Positions 30,492-42,600 of a stretch of DNA of 64,000 nt are shown here, in pieces (positions within the stretch are counted from its first letter, which is position 1; every line of letters starts with the position of its first letter). The DNA comes from Mikania micrantha (Eukaryota; Streptophyta; Magnoliopsida; Asterales; Asteraceae). A program made the position numbers and the translations under genes. The notes beneath the pieces were generated by a model. That model saw only the letters and a program-made list of their open reading frames with translations, was not told where the DNA came from and ran no database searches. The DNA lies in NCBI GenBank assembly GCA_009363875.1, contig CM018695.1:17828755-17892754 (forward strand), in the 5' to 3' direction.

Positions 30492-33400
30492 TCAGTTAGA
30501 CTTTTGGACCCAAACCATTTTGGTTTTGGGTCTGTTAACATTTGAAGAAACAGAACTAGCATTATCAGTTGAAGCAACACTTGAAGCATTCTTATCAGAA
30601 ATTTTTGGTTTGACTTTTGATTTTGATTTCTTTTTATGAAATGAATCAACAGATGCCTCTGCCATATTGACCCTTCCTATCAGTTGTTGCATCATTAGCA
30701 TCAGTTGATTATGAGTTTGAGTTAAAAGCTTGATTTCATCAGACACAACAGGACTTGATTTTTTATTTTTCTTTTGATTAGTTTTGTGTCTTTAGTTAAA
30801 ATAGATGTTTTCAAGTGTTGTTTCCCTGAATCTGGAATAATTTCTTTTCCTTTCTTGAATTGACTTGAAGTATTTCCTTGTACTGATTTTCCAGATTTTG
30901 AAACAACTGATGATTCTGGTACAAATTTTGAACTGAATTCATTTTTCATTTTAAGTATATTCTTGTTTTTATTCTTGATTTTATTGAATTTTGAACCTTT
31001 TCTGTACCAGCATTCATCAGTTGAATGATTAAACAACCTACAAATATCACAAGGCACTCTCTTCTTTCTTTCCTTGTGATTGTCTACAAGTACTGATGAC
31101 TTAGAAACAGAGTGTTTGTTCATCAGAACATCTGAGGCATCAGTATTTGTAGTCAAATTGACAACAGCTGATGGATTGATAACATCTGAAGAGTTATTCT
31201 TCAGCACTTGTGTCTCAACACATTTACCAACATCAGTTGTTGCAGTATCAGCTTTGTCACCAACTGCTGATGAATGACTTTGACTTATTAAAAGTCTTGC
31301 ATCATTTTCTCCAACACCATCCCCATCTGACTCAATTAGGTGTAAGTTTAAAACATTTGAAACATGTTCATCAGGATTAATCTCAACTAAGACCTTATCC
31401 TGACAAGTGTCATCCTTAATGACATTTGTACACCCAATTGAATAAGAATAGGTTTCAATCTCAACCTTTTCAGCAGCAGCTTTGCAAACATTTGAGTCTT
31501 CTTCAGATATGTCTGCAGAATCAGACACTTCTGAAGAGTTGGTAGATTGGTACACACTCTCCCCATCAGATTCACAGTCAAGACTTTTTGGTTTATAATC
31601 AGCAGGGGGGCCAGTGTGATTGTAACCAATCCCAAACTTAACATTTGAAGCTGACTGTTTGCTCAACAACATTTCAAACCCTTTACAGGACTCAACCCAT
31701 TTTTCACAATTGACTTGGGTTGCTGCAAGTGTTTGTTTTAGATCATTATGCTTTACCAGCATGACTTCCACTCTAGCTTTTTCATCAGACAACAAACATT
31801 TAAGTTTATAAATTTCAGATTCTTTCTCATTTAAGGCTTTTTCAAACTCAGTTTTGTTTTTAGCCACAACCTTTTCCAATTCAAATTTCTCATTAATCAG
31901 TTCTACATTGATTTCCCTAATGGAAGCAAATGCTGAAATGCATGACTCTGAACATAATTTAGCTTTTGATTCAGAAGATACCTGAGATGTTGAAGAGGAT
32001 TGACAGGTATTTTCAGTTGAATCAATAGCCATCAGTGCCAGATTTCCAAAAGGATTGTCTCCACCATGTGGACCTGTTTCAGAAAAAGGCTGCATGTTGA
32101 AGTCTGATAAGTCTTCAGGCAAGCTACTCCAATCAACAACACCAGGAGTGAAGAAACTCTGATGCTGTTGTTGTTGAGACTGTTGAGTTGATTGATGTTT
32201 GCTGGGTTCAGGAAGAGCAGGTGATTGTGGTGAGATTAATGCTGGATTGTGAGGAGGTTGAGGCATGTAAAAACAAGGATATGGATAGTGCATTGGATTT
32301 TGTGGAACAAAGTGAGCTGGATAGAATTGATGTTGACTAGTACTAGAAGATTGTGGTCCTTTGCCTGAGGAATTGTTGTTTGGAAAGGTCACAAAAGGTG
32401 CAGCAGGATTAGAACCAGATGTTTTGCACTCCCTAGCAAAGTGACCAAGCCTATGACACTTATGGCACCTCAACTTCCCTTTGTCAAATCCAACCTTAGT
32501 CTTGCCAGATAATCCAGGGAACTTCCTTCCTGTTCTTTTATAAAACTTTTGTGATCTGATGTTGATCAATGCCATTTGACTTAAAATGTCCATCTCCTCT
32601 AGATCATCATCCGGGATACCTTTCAAATCATCCATCACAAAACACAAGTTGTCACTATAACTTCCTGCATTACCCTCAACTCCCACAAAAGCATGATCAG
32701 AATTGTTAGTAGAAAAGTCAATATGTTCATCATAAGAACATTCAGACCCATTAAACTCTGACTCCTGACCAAGTAAAGCAGTGTTACCAGGAACAAAATC
32801 ATCAGCAAGTTTTCCAGATGAAGACAGTTTTCTCTTCTGTTCTACCTCTCTCTCAAAAGTTAAGAGTTTCCCATGTAATTGGGTGAGAGATAGACTTTCT
32901 AGATTAGCATTAGAGCGTAGGACAATTGTATAAGTGTCCCATCTCTCAGGCAATGATCTGAGAAATCTGTTATTCATCTGACTATTAGTGTATTCTTGCT
33001 TAACCATTTTTAACTCAGAAATTAAACATGAGAATCGCTCAAATTGTTGAGTCAAGGATTCACCCTTTCGGTGAGAAAATGTCTCATACTGCTGAGCCAG
33101 AATTTCTCTAGTATTTGCTAAAACCTCATCAGTTCCACCAAATTGTTCTTTCAGTGCAACCCAGAGATCATGAGCAGTATCATGATGCATCAAGCCAGAA
33201 TAAATCTCATTAGGCAGAGCCATGGCCAGAATACCATGAGCTTTAGCATCAATTTCAAACAATTTAATGTCCTCATCCGAATACATATCAGCAGGTTTCG
33301 GAATCATGATCTTAGTTTCAGGATCAGTGATCGTGGGTTTATATGGTCCATGCACAACAGATTTCCAACATCCTGCGCTGTTAATCGACAGGTGATGTAG

Positions 33401-33496
33401 CATTCTACGTTGCCATATGTTGTACTCACTCCGCACAAGCATCGGAGGCTTGGTTGCGGAGCCTGTATTGTGCGGATCATTGTTCGGAGTTGACAT
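30492..33496 (-). pseudogene. gag: E2 gag (one frameshift)
   Basis: The ATG at 33496 gives MSTPNNDPHN, as in E1. The first frame is open to 30722 and contains the UBN2-type region, the CCHC knuckle CHKCHRLGHFAREC, a Gln-rich segment (QQSQQQQHQ), the coiled coil and the second CCHC CDICRLFNHSTDEC. A one-base deletion in the A/T-rich run at about 30766-30775 shifts the last 90 codons to another frame (30746-30492), which ends with the shared TGA. Because the lesion is after both knuckles, a nearly full Gag with an altered tail could still be made, but Gag-Pol continuity is lost. Confidence 0.9.
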
Positions 33497-33718
33497 GATC
33501 ACAGATTCAAGCAATTTACCACAAACTAATGCAAATCTCAATCAATTGATGCAAAACAGATTGATATTGAAATACAAATCAACAGAAGTTAACAGAAAAC
33601 TTCAATCTATAACAAATTCTTACTTAATCAGCTAATTCACTCAATTTGAGAACAAATTTGAGCAGTTTCAGAGATCAATTGTGTAATCGATCAATGATTA
33701 ACCTGCTCTGATACCAAT
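33497..33718 (-). other. E2 leader with PBS and splice-donor-like site
   Basis: The initiator-tRNA-Met PBS (minus strand TGGTATCAGAGC) lies at 33716-33705, two bases from the LTR. AAGTAAGA (minus strand, GT at 33623-33622) is the same donor-like octamer as in the E1 leader. Confidence 0.85.
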
Positions 33719-34333
33719 TGTAGGATCAGATGTTCTCAATTGATAAATCAGTAGAGTATAGCAGCGGAATTCAACACAGAATTAGCATAATCAAAGTAAG
33801 ATCCAATTCAATCAAACAGTAACGCAAGTTTGTTATAGAGAGAGAAAGTTTTCTGTAAAAGGAATATCTCATTCAATTGATTAACTTCGTTGCATTACAA
33901 TCATGTCAACTGCCTATATATAGAAGGCAGTGACGTCTGATGATGTCACATGATGTTGACATCTAACAGACAAAACAAAACAACTGAAAATAACTAAACG
34001 ACTGAGAATGTCTTCAACATCTGAAGACAAACTCTACAACTACTGAAGAACAGAACTACTGAAGTACAAATACTGAAACTACTGAAATACAAAATACTAA
34101 AACCTCTGATGAGTAAACTACTCACCAGACTTTTACAAACAATAAGAAAACTACTGAAGACTAACTATACACTACAACACCTGATGACTTACACTTCAGC
34201 TGTTGTACATCTCTTCAGATCTTGTGACTTCAGCAAATTTGAATATCAGCCTTTGTGTTCTTCTTCAGTTGTTGTAATGCTGTGAGACTTAGAGATTTTT
34301 CTGATCAGGCTCATTGGTTCTTTTAGTCCAACA
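33719..34333 (-). repeat. E2 5' LTR
   Basis: 615 bp, minus strand TGTTGG...CCTACA. It carries the conserved TGACATCATCAGACGTCAC promoter block, the TATA box and a version of the E1 hairpin with one arm mismatch. Target duplication GTATA follows at 34334-34338. Confidence 0.96.
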
Positions 34334-34953
34334 GTATATTTCACTCAATTGCAAATATTACAAGTTGGTAAACAAACGGCACTAGCAAGCTTGCTTCCTC
34401 TAGGATACAAGTGAATAGATTTATATTAAAAGCTACCACTGCATTCTCACAGGAATACAAATCTAGACAACTAACTAGAAAACAAATGAATGCTATAACT
34501 AGTATATTGTTATAACTTGACAGGCCAAGTTACATTAATTACAATTAATACAAATAACTTCTTTGACTTTTACATTAATTACCTATACTACAAAAGGCAT
34601 TAATGTAGAATCTCTTCTGTTGTTTTGATGAAAGTTCTTTTATGAAAGTATCTTCTGATTTGGTCTTGAAAAAGGAAAGCATCTCTGAACCTTTCTTGAT
34701 TGAGATAGTCATCAGCAGAAAGATCTTCTTGGAAGTTCTTTGTATCAGAAGCTTTAAGCATCATTCGGAAGCTTTGTGTGTCATGTGAGCAATCCTTTCC
34801 AAAGTACGCAGTCTTCCAAAGATCTAACATATCTTCCGGAAGAGTAATGACCTCGAAAGGATAGCCTTATCCTTTTGATGCTTATCTTGTACTTTTGGGA
34901 ATGAGACCAAGAGCTTGGAGAAGTCCGGAAAGCATCAGACTTTAGATCTTACA
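34334..34953 (-). repeat. E3 3' LTR, proximal part
   Basis: On the minus strand the polypurine tract AGGGGGAT (34963-34956) is followed by TGTAAGATC at 34953, which marks the LTR start. The LTR runs left to the E2 insertion and continues at 22396. The open frame at 34830-34600 inside it is not considered a gene. Confidence 0.7.
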
Positions 34954-34983
34954 GTATCCCCCTAGGCTGATGCTTCCAAAACT

Positions 34984-36818
34984 TCATTTTATCTTGTCAG
35001 AAAGTTCATTCAGAGTCCTCAGCTTTTTAGCTCTGCCCTTGGTCCATCTTGTGGCAATATTGCCACTTGGGTGATTGTCATGACTGAGGGAGGGAAGATT
35101 TTCGAGATTAAATACTATAGAGGTATCAACCCTTTGGAGATCTTCAAGAGTTAATTTCATGATGTTGTTATTACTTTGTTTTAAGGTAAACATGTTACCC
35201 TTTGCATAGAAAATCCACTCTACAATAGGAAGATAGCATCTAATGGGTTTTGGAGGTCTATCAAACTCAAAGGGCGAGTCTCCATCAGTTGGTTCATTGG
35301 CCAATTGCTTTTCTGAGGAGGAGACTTCAAGTATGACTGGGCCTTTGAGGACAGTTTCAGCCACAGAGTTAACTTTAGCATTTACTACCCCCTCCATTTG
35401 ATCAATCAGCTTATAAGGCTCCTTATTAGTCTCCATGAGCTCAGGGATGGAAGAGAGGTCTTCAGCAGCCATAGTTCAAAGAGGGGACTCAAGTTCCTTG
35501 GAAGCATAAGTTGTTGGTTCTTCCAAGGTCACCTGGACGGTAGTCCCAAGAGGAGACTCATGCTCCATGGAAATTTGTGATGTTTGCGGTTGAGCAACTT
35601 CCATGGAGATTTTAGCATCTTCAGGAGAAGAGGAGCTAGATGGGTGAAAATAGGTCCCAAAGAACTGATCCCATTCACCATCCAACTGAGTTGTGAATGG
35701 TATGGGTTCATGAGACTGTTCCCTCTCACGTTTGACTGGACTACCCGACCCCATATTGATCACTGTCTCCCCATTTTTGGGAGCATCAACAGCATGAGAA
35801 ACTAAGTGTAGCTGACTGGGATCAGGTTGAAAGAAAGTGCACATAATGGCAGTGCGAAGCTGCAAGTCAAGGGTGGTAGCATCTCTTTCTTGAACTTTCA
35901 ACCTCAAAGTAGCTACTTTTGCTACAAGAGAAGCTACCATGGATTCAAGTGTGTGTATGACCGCCGTCAATTCTTGTTTAGAAGGGCCCTCCTCCACCTC
36001 AATGGAATCATTGGGTGATGGAGTCCTAAACCTAGCTTCTGCACCTCAATCACCAAATGTGACTTCTTGGCACGCTGGATACCCCTCATTGAGAAGGGCT
36101 TAAAAGAAGTCATCCCCAATATGGGTTGCCACAGAAGAGGTCCTATTGCCTTTACCAACAGTAGTAGTAGCCTCTTCTGTATTAACTCTTTCATTACTCC
36201 TAGGGTCAACTTATGACTGTATCGGCTCTGGGTCAGGAAACCTATGCTGAAGTTCAGTCACCACTCTCAATTAACTTAGGGAGGTGAGAGAGTGTGATTC
36301 ATTTTGAACAATAGTAGAGGCTTTTTGAGCCTGGGAAGTTGTATGAGTGGGGGGCTTTGATGGGTGAGTGACTCATATGGACTTGGGAGACAGTCCTTTT
36401 TCTAAGGGAGGTTCTCCAATAGAAGAAACCTCATCAGTGTGGGAGTCCCTTTGGTTATCCTCAGTCATGTGTTGTGACATGGGCTGAGGGCTTGCAGGCC
36501 GGTATGAAGTATCCAGTTGATCCAGAGGAAGATTCAGTGAGTTATCAGCAGATGTGGCTGACAGCTTAGGCAAAATTTTACCTTTATTTAGTCTTTCGGA
36601 CATTATCTTTGAGAGAGCAAAAGAAGGAGTCTGAACATATGTAGAGAGATGTTCAGGGTTTTTTTTTTGCGTTTGTAGGTAACTGTTGTGGAAAGTGACA
36701 TTGTTGTTGATGAAGGTGGGGGATCAACATTTGCTAGGTTTGCAGAGCTGTCACCTTCCAGAGCATGAGGCTTCATGGAAGCAAGAAGAGGAGTGAAAAC
36801 CCCAGAAAACTGGGCACT
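34984..36818 (-). pseudogene. E3 ORF3, C-terminal two thirds (broken)
   Basis: Several minus-strand frames follow one another: 36830-36603 with the basic cluster YKRKKKT, 36603-36373, 35997-35476 with a predicted coiled coil (LESMVASLVAKVATLRLKVQERD), and 35472-34984 ending TRWTKGRAKKLRTLNELSDKIK. Stops separate them. The order low-complexity, basic cluster, coiled coil is similar in kind to E1/E2 ORF3, but the C-terminal region (CYLPIVEWIFYAKGNMF) is not obviously the same. It is interrupted upstream by gypsy A at 36818. Confidence 0.6.
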
Positions 36819-37959
36819 TGCAACACCCAAAATTTTTATGCAAGTTAGTTGAACTTACGAATGGGTAACGGATAATTAACTTGTAGGAAAGAGATGAAAA
36901 ATAAATCGAATGAAAGATCACAAAATCCAGTACTTGAAAGTACCCGAAGTTCACGAAGCTAGAGTACACGAACACAGCTTCGTGAACTCCCTTTTTCGTG
37001 AACCATTTCGTGAACTTATCCTATATATATGAGTGCCTTGGGAAACATAATCACTTTTGGCTAGAAGCACATTCTCTCAAGTACTCAAAGTGGGCAGGTT
37101 CGTGAGCTACCAAAAAAAACTTTTGATCAACCAAAAGAAGGAGAAAATGACCGGAAGCTACGAGGAGGATCATCAAACACCAGGTAAGGGTTTGATTCAT
37201 AAAAGTTATGATTTTGAGACAAAAAGGAAAACATGCATAAAGGTCATGCCTTTATGCAGAAAGTTCGTTCCTTTTTGGTTCTAGTGTGTTAGTAAATAAG
37301 GAACCTAGAACTAGCTCCTCAAGTCTTTGATAGTTTTCTGAGACGTTTTATGACGAAAAGATGAGTATTCTAGTAGTGCACGAAATGAGAGTGTCTGAAC
37401 CCCTTCGTGAACCTCAATTTCATGAACTTCATGAATTCGTGTTCTTTGAGGTTCTTATAGTTCAGGGATTTTGTGAACTTTGGGATTTCGTGAACTCCAT
37501 GCATTTCATGAACCCTATGAGTTTGTGAACTCCATGTTCGAATACTATGTTAATTCCGAGAACTTTAGGGTTTTTGGATACTGAAGGCTAGTTAGATGAG
37601 CTATGAGGGCATAGAATGAATTCTATGTCTAGGAATGAATTGTAATGGGATAATGTAACGATGTAGGTTCTTGAGTCCTAGCCGAGGCATACGAGTCTTT
37701 GAAGGGAAGAGCTACATTGCTACAAAGTGAGTTTTAGATTACCTCTTTTATACATATTATGTGTAACTATGTTTTGGGCTGACATACATGCTACTATATT
37801 GCTATATGATGCTATGAGATGTATGATAAGTTACTATGATGATGTGCATGAATGATTAATGCATCATGATGTTAAGTTAACGAATGCATGACTGTATGTG
37901 ATGATGAACGTAAGATGATGTGCTATGATAATGATTACTATGATGATAGTTAAATGATG

Positions 37960-38180
37960 ATGAAGTCCTAAGCTATTAGGATAATTTTATGATGATAAGA
38001 TGCTAGCATGACATGTTTACGATGATAGCATGCTATGATGTTTTGATTATAAGATACTAGCATGACATGTTTATGATGATGGTATGTTATGATGTTTTGA
38101 TGATAAGATACTAGCATGGCATGTTTATGATGATGGTATGTTATGATGTTATGATGATAAGATGCTAGCATAACATGTTA
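37960..38180 (+). repeat. 54-bp tandem repeats in gypsy A 5' LTR
   Basis: About three and a half copies of a 54-base unit containing GATAAGATACTAGCATG and GTTATGATGTTTTGAT. The corresponding array in the 3' LTR is at about 45370-45555. Confidence 0.75.
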
Positions 38181-38187
38181 TGATATA

Positions 38188-38830
38188 CGAGGTTGCTCCC
38201 ATATTGTTATTGGGTAAGTATAATGTTGCTTAAATATTCTTATGGGTTAACTATGATGTTGCTCCCATATCCTTATGGGGTAAGTATGCTGTTTCTCCCA
38301 TATCAGTATGTGGTAAGTATGATGTTGCTTCCATATTCTTATCGGGTAAGTATGATGTTGCTCCCATATCTGTATGGGGTAAGTATGATGTTGCTCCCAC
38401 ATTCGTATAGGGTAAGTATGATGTTGCTACCATATTCTTATGGGGCAAGTATGATGTTGCTCCCATATTCTTATGAGGTAAGTATGATGTTGCTCCTATA
38501 TCCGTATTGGGTTAAGTATGATGTTGTTCCTATATCCATATGGGGTAATTAAGATGTTGCTCCCATATCCGTATTGGGTAAGTATGATGTTGCTACCATA
38601 TTCTTATGGGGTAAGTATGATGTTGCTCCCATATCCGTATTGGGGTAAGTATGATGTTGCTCCCATATCCGTATGGGGAAGTATGATGTTGCTACCATAT
38701 CCGTGTGGGGTAAGTATGATGTTGCTCCCATATCCGTATGGGGTAAGTATGATGTTGCTCCCATATCCCTATGGGGCAAGTATGATGTTGCTCCCATATC
38801 TGTATGGGGTAAGTATGAATGATGCTCCAA
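38188..38830 (+). repeat. 33-bp minisatellite in gypsy A 5' LTR
   Basis: About 19 copies of a 33-base unit, core GTAAGTATGATGTTGCTCCC followed by ATATCCGTATGGG. Because 33 is divisible by 3, long open frames run through it on both strands (11-residue repeats MMLLPYPYGVS and GATSYLPHTDM). They are not counted as genes. The 3' LTR copy has about 21 units. Confidence 0.9.
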
Positions 38831-39322
38831 TACTTGTACTAGGTAAGTATAGATCTGTTGAACGCTTCAGCGAATCAAATCGACCTTATGGAGCTTTGTG
38901 GCCGCATAAGCCCACTATTTACGCTTAGTAGCAGTGGTTGCATGATGATTATGTTATATGTTTGCACATAAGGAATGTATGATGATTATGTGTTATAGTT
39001 ACATATGATGCTTTAACTCACACGACGCTTACGATGTTTTACAAAACTAGAACTCACCAGCGAAAGCTAACATTTTAGTATGTATGTCAGGTTGATGAAT
39101 AGGTAGAAAGGAAATGGAGCAGCTCGTGGCACTAATGAAGAGGATAATGTGGTTTTTGGCAATCCCGTATGATATTAAATACATACATTTATATGTATTT
39201 ACGATTTTGACAAACTATGTTCAAATTCTGCTGCATGATTTATGAAAGTTTTTGGTTTAAGAACTATGTGATGATGATGTAAACCCAACTCTTTGAGGTA
39301 CCCAGGATCGGGGCCTCTCAAG

Positions 39323-39335
39323 TGGTATCAGAGCC
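39323..39335 (+). other. Gypsy A primer binding site
   Basis: TGGTATCAGAGCC, complementary to the 3' end of initiator tRNA-Met, two bases after the 5' LTR. A 297-base leader follows to the gag ATG. Confidence 0.95.
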
Positions 39336-39632
39336 ATAGTTTGAGAGATCTTGGAATCCCAAATGCCAAGACTTAAACTGAGAATGGGACTAAATGATGC
39401 GGATTGCCAACCACTGATGAAAGGATGCCACGAGTTGGGTAAATGCTTAGAGCCTAGGAAGGTAGCCAAGGGTGTGCACATTGATGAGATGGGATGGGAG
39501 ATGTTTAGAGCCTATAAGTTGAGTAAATGGTTAAGAACACCTGATAAACGTCATTAACCATTTACAACGCTTATTCCGTGATAAATCGATTCCTTACTGA
39601 CTCATCGTTTGTTAAACCCTATAGAAAACTAG

Positions 39633-42600
39633 ATGGCAGGAAAAAAGGGTAGACCGCTAAAGCAACCACAAGAAACTGAAGAACCACATGTCTCAGTGGA
39701 AAGAAACGAGCATAAAGAAGAAAACATGACTAGTGAACAACATGAAAATGAAAAAGAGTTCACACTGGAGCCTATTGTGATAAAGGATATTTCTGATGAG
39801 GTCTACAAGATCATGGATGAGAAGATGCCGGCAATGATAGCTAAGGCGTTAAAGGATGCGCTGAAGGATAATACTGAGGGTTCCTAAGAAAATTCCAAGA
39901 ATGATGATGAACTCAAGATAATTGAAACCAAGAGTAGCGATTCCCATCATGGGAATCTAAAGGGTTGTGACTACAAAGCCTTGAAAGGATGTAAACCATC
40001 AACCTTTGATGGTAAGAAGGAGGTAGTGGCCACCTGTCACTGCGTATAGGCTATGGAGGTTGTTATCTCCATCAGTGAGTGCCGAGTCGACCAAGCTGTG
40101 AAGTTTGTAGCTCACTCTTTTGTTGAGGAGGCACTCCACTGGTGGAATATGGTCAAACAGTCAAAGAGTGTTGCAGACATAGGGATAATGAACTGGGATG
40201 AACTGAAGGAAATGGTCATGAAACAGTTTTGTCCAATGAATGGGTCAGACAAGGTGGAAAGGGAGTCTCTGGTTCTGAAAGCACGGGGCCTGAATCATCG
40301 ACAGTAGACTTCGAAGTTCAATGAAATGGCAAGGCTTGTTCCTCACTTGATCGGCTCAGAGGAGCGAAGGGTGAAATTGTACATGGAGGGTTTGCCTCCA
40401 AAGGTTTGGATTCATGTTAAAGCAAACACTCTGAAGACGTTCGATTCCACTATGGAGCTTAGTAGGATAGTATGGGATGATGTGATGGCTAACGAGCTGG
40501 TTAAGGAGGAGTCGATGACGAAAGGGTTCCATGGAACCAAAAGAGGCCGAACAGATCAACGAAAGTTTTCTAGCAAGAAGATAAAGCAAGAGGATACGGG
40601 TTGATGCAAGAAGTGTGGCAAAAGCCACACGGGACAAAGCCTGGTAGGAACTAATTTATGTTTTCGATGCAGGAAGACGGGACATTTTTCTGTCAATTTT
40701 CTGAACGCCACCCAATGTTTCAGCTGCAAGGGGTATGGACATCTGTCCAAGGATTTTCAGAAGATGAAAGCAGGAACATCAGGGCCAGTGGAAGGAAAGA
40801 AGAATCATAAGCAGAAGGCTAAGGCCCGAGCCTTCATGATGACCAAGGATGATGCTATTGAGGACCCTGACGTGGTCACAGGTACCTTTTCTATCAATAA
40901 TATTCTTGCATCTGTATTGTTTGATTCTGGTGCCAGCATGAGTTTTATATCTTCTACCTTCTGTGATGGGTTACGTGGGGAGGTTAAGAAGATAGATCGG
41001 GTATTTGATGTAGAGACAGTAATTGGTAAGATGACCAGCGTGACGGAGGCTATAGATGATTGTTACATTGAGATAGAATGTCATAGGTTCCATGTATGAT
41101 TGTTTCTTATAACCTTTGGATGGTTCGATGTGGTTTTGGGTATGGATTGGTTAGCCAAATATGAGGCTAACATAGTATGTCAACGTAAGGTGATATGTTT
41201 ACGAGCTTTGGATGGGAGTCCTGTAATGGTTTATGGTGATAAAGCAATGTATGCGCTGAAGATCATCTCGATGATCAAGGCTAATGTTATGATGAGGTGA
41301 GGGTGTGGAGCTTACTTGGCATATGTGATTGAGGAACGTACGGATTTAAGGACGATTGATGATGTACCCGTGGTATGTAACTTCCCCGATGTATTCCATG
41401 AGGAATTGCTTGGATTACCACCTGAATGGGAAATTGAGTTCCAAATCGACTTAGTGCTAGGCCCAACCCGTCGCCAAAGCACCTTATCGTTTGGCTCCCA
41501 CCGAGATGAAATAGATGATGTCCCAGCTAGAATAACTCCCTGATAAAGGTTTTATACGACCAAGTGTCTCCCCGTGGGGAGCACCGTTGTTGTTTGTAAA
41601 TAATAAAGATGGAAGCAAGAGGATGTGTATCGATGACGGGGAACTAAAAAAATTGACCTTAAAGAACATGTATCCTTTACCTAGAATTGACGATTTGTTC
41701 GATCAATTACAAGGTGCAAGTGGTTCTCCAAGATAGATCTCCGATCCGGTTACCATCAGTTGGAAAGTTCGAGAGCAGGATATTCCAAAGACTGCTTTCC
41801 TAACACATTATGGAAACTATGAGTTTCTCGTTATGTCGTTTGGATTGATGAATGCTCCTAAAACATTTATGGATTTGATGAACAAGGTATGTCGACCGAT
41901 GTTGGACCGATCGGTGATTGTCTTTATTGATGATATTTTGATTTTTGAGGGAGAACATGCCTGCCTCTTATGCTAAGTTTTCCAAAAGCGCCTTTTGGCT
42001 ACGGGATGTGCAGTTTCTGGGTCACGTGGTGAACCCAGAAGGCATTATGGTTGATCCAGCTAAAGTGAAAACGGTTATGAAATGGAGCCCTACGAAGTCA
42101 CCGACAGAAGTACATAGTTTTCTTGGTTTGACCGGGTATTATCGGAGATTTATTCAAGACTTCTCCAAGATAGCGACACCATTGACGAAGCTCACAAAGA
42201 AAGATGTAAAGTATGAATGGGGCCCGAACCAAGAGCAAGCGTTTACTATTCTAAAGGAGAAACTTACCCAACCTCCTGTTCTAGTATTGCGGGATGGAAA
42301 TGATGATTTGGTTGTGTATGCTAATGCATCACGAAAAGGGTTAGGATGTGTACTTATGCAAAGGGTAAGGGTAATAGCTTATGCTTTGCGCCAGTTAAAG
42401 ATTCATGAGGCTCACTACCCAACACACGATCTCGAGCTAGCTGCAGTAGTGTTTGCATTGAAAATATGGAGACACTACCTGTATGGAGTCAAGAGTACCA
42501 TCTACACCGACCACAAGAGTTTGAAGTATTTCTTCGAACCAAAAGATATTAACATGAGGCAGAGACGATGGCTTGAGCTACAACAGGATTACGATTGTGA

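Larger units (their letters stand above)
22392..34338 (-). mobile_element. Copia LTR retrotransposon E2 with a third ORF (element 22397-34333)
   Basis: The element is 11,937 bp on the minus strand, with duplication GTATA on both sides and two 615-bp LTRs that differ at four positions by eye. Internal order on the minus strand: PBS, gag, pol, expanded repeat spacer, ORF3, polypurine tract. It is a sister of E1: the proteins are very similar and the LTR promoter block is shared, but the LTRs are clearly diverged in length and sequence. Pol and ORF3 are open; gag has one frameshift. It is inserted in the 3' LTR of E3. Confidence 0.96.
36819..39320 (+). repeat. Gypsy A 5' LTR
   Basis: 2502 bp, TGCAACACCC... 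to ...GCCTCTCA. Contents in order: many copies of TTCGTGAAC or close variants (about 36945-37535), a TATA box CTATATATATG at 37021-37031, a 54-base repeat array and a 33-base minisatellite. Open frames in the arrays are repeat artefacts. Confidence 0.92.

Noticed and set aside
34600..34830. 76-codon ORF as a gene
   Set aside because: It lies within the E3 3' LTR and has no homolog that I can recognise.
38193..38928. Long open frames on both strands (MLLPYPYGVS and ATSYLPHTDMG repeats)
   Set aside because: Products of a 33-bp tandem repeat whose period is divisible by three. Same for 45527-46325.
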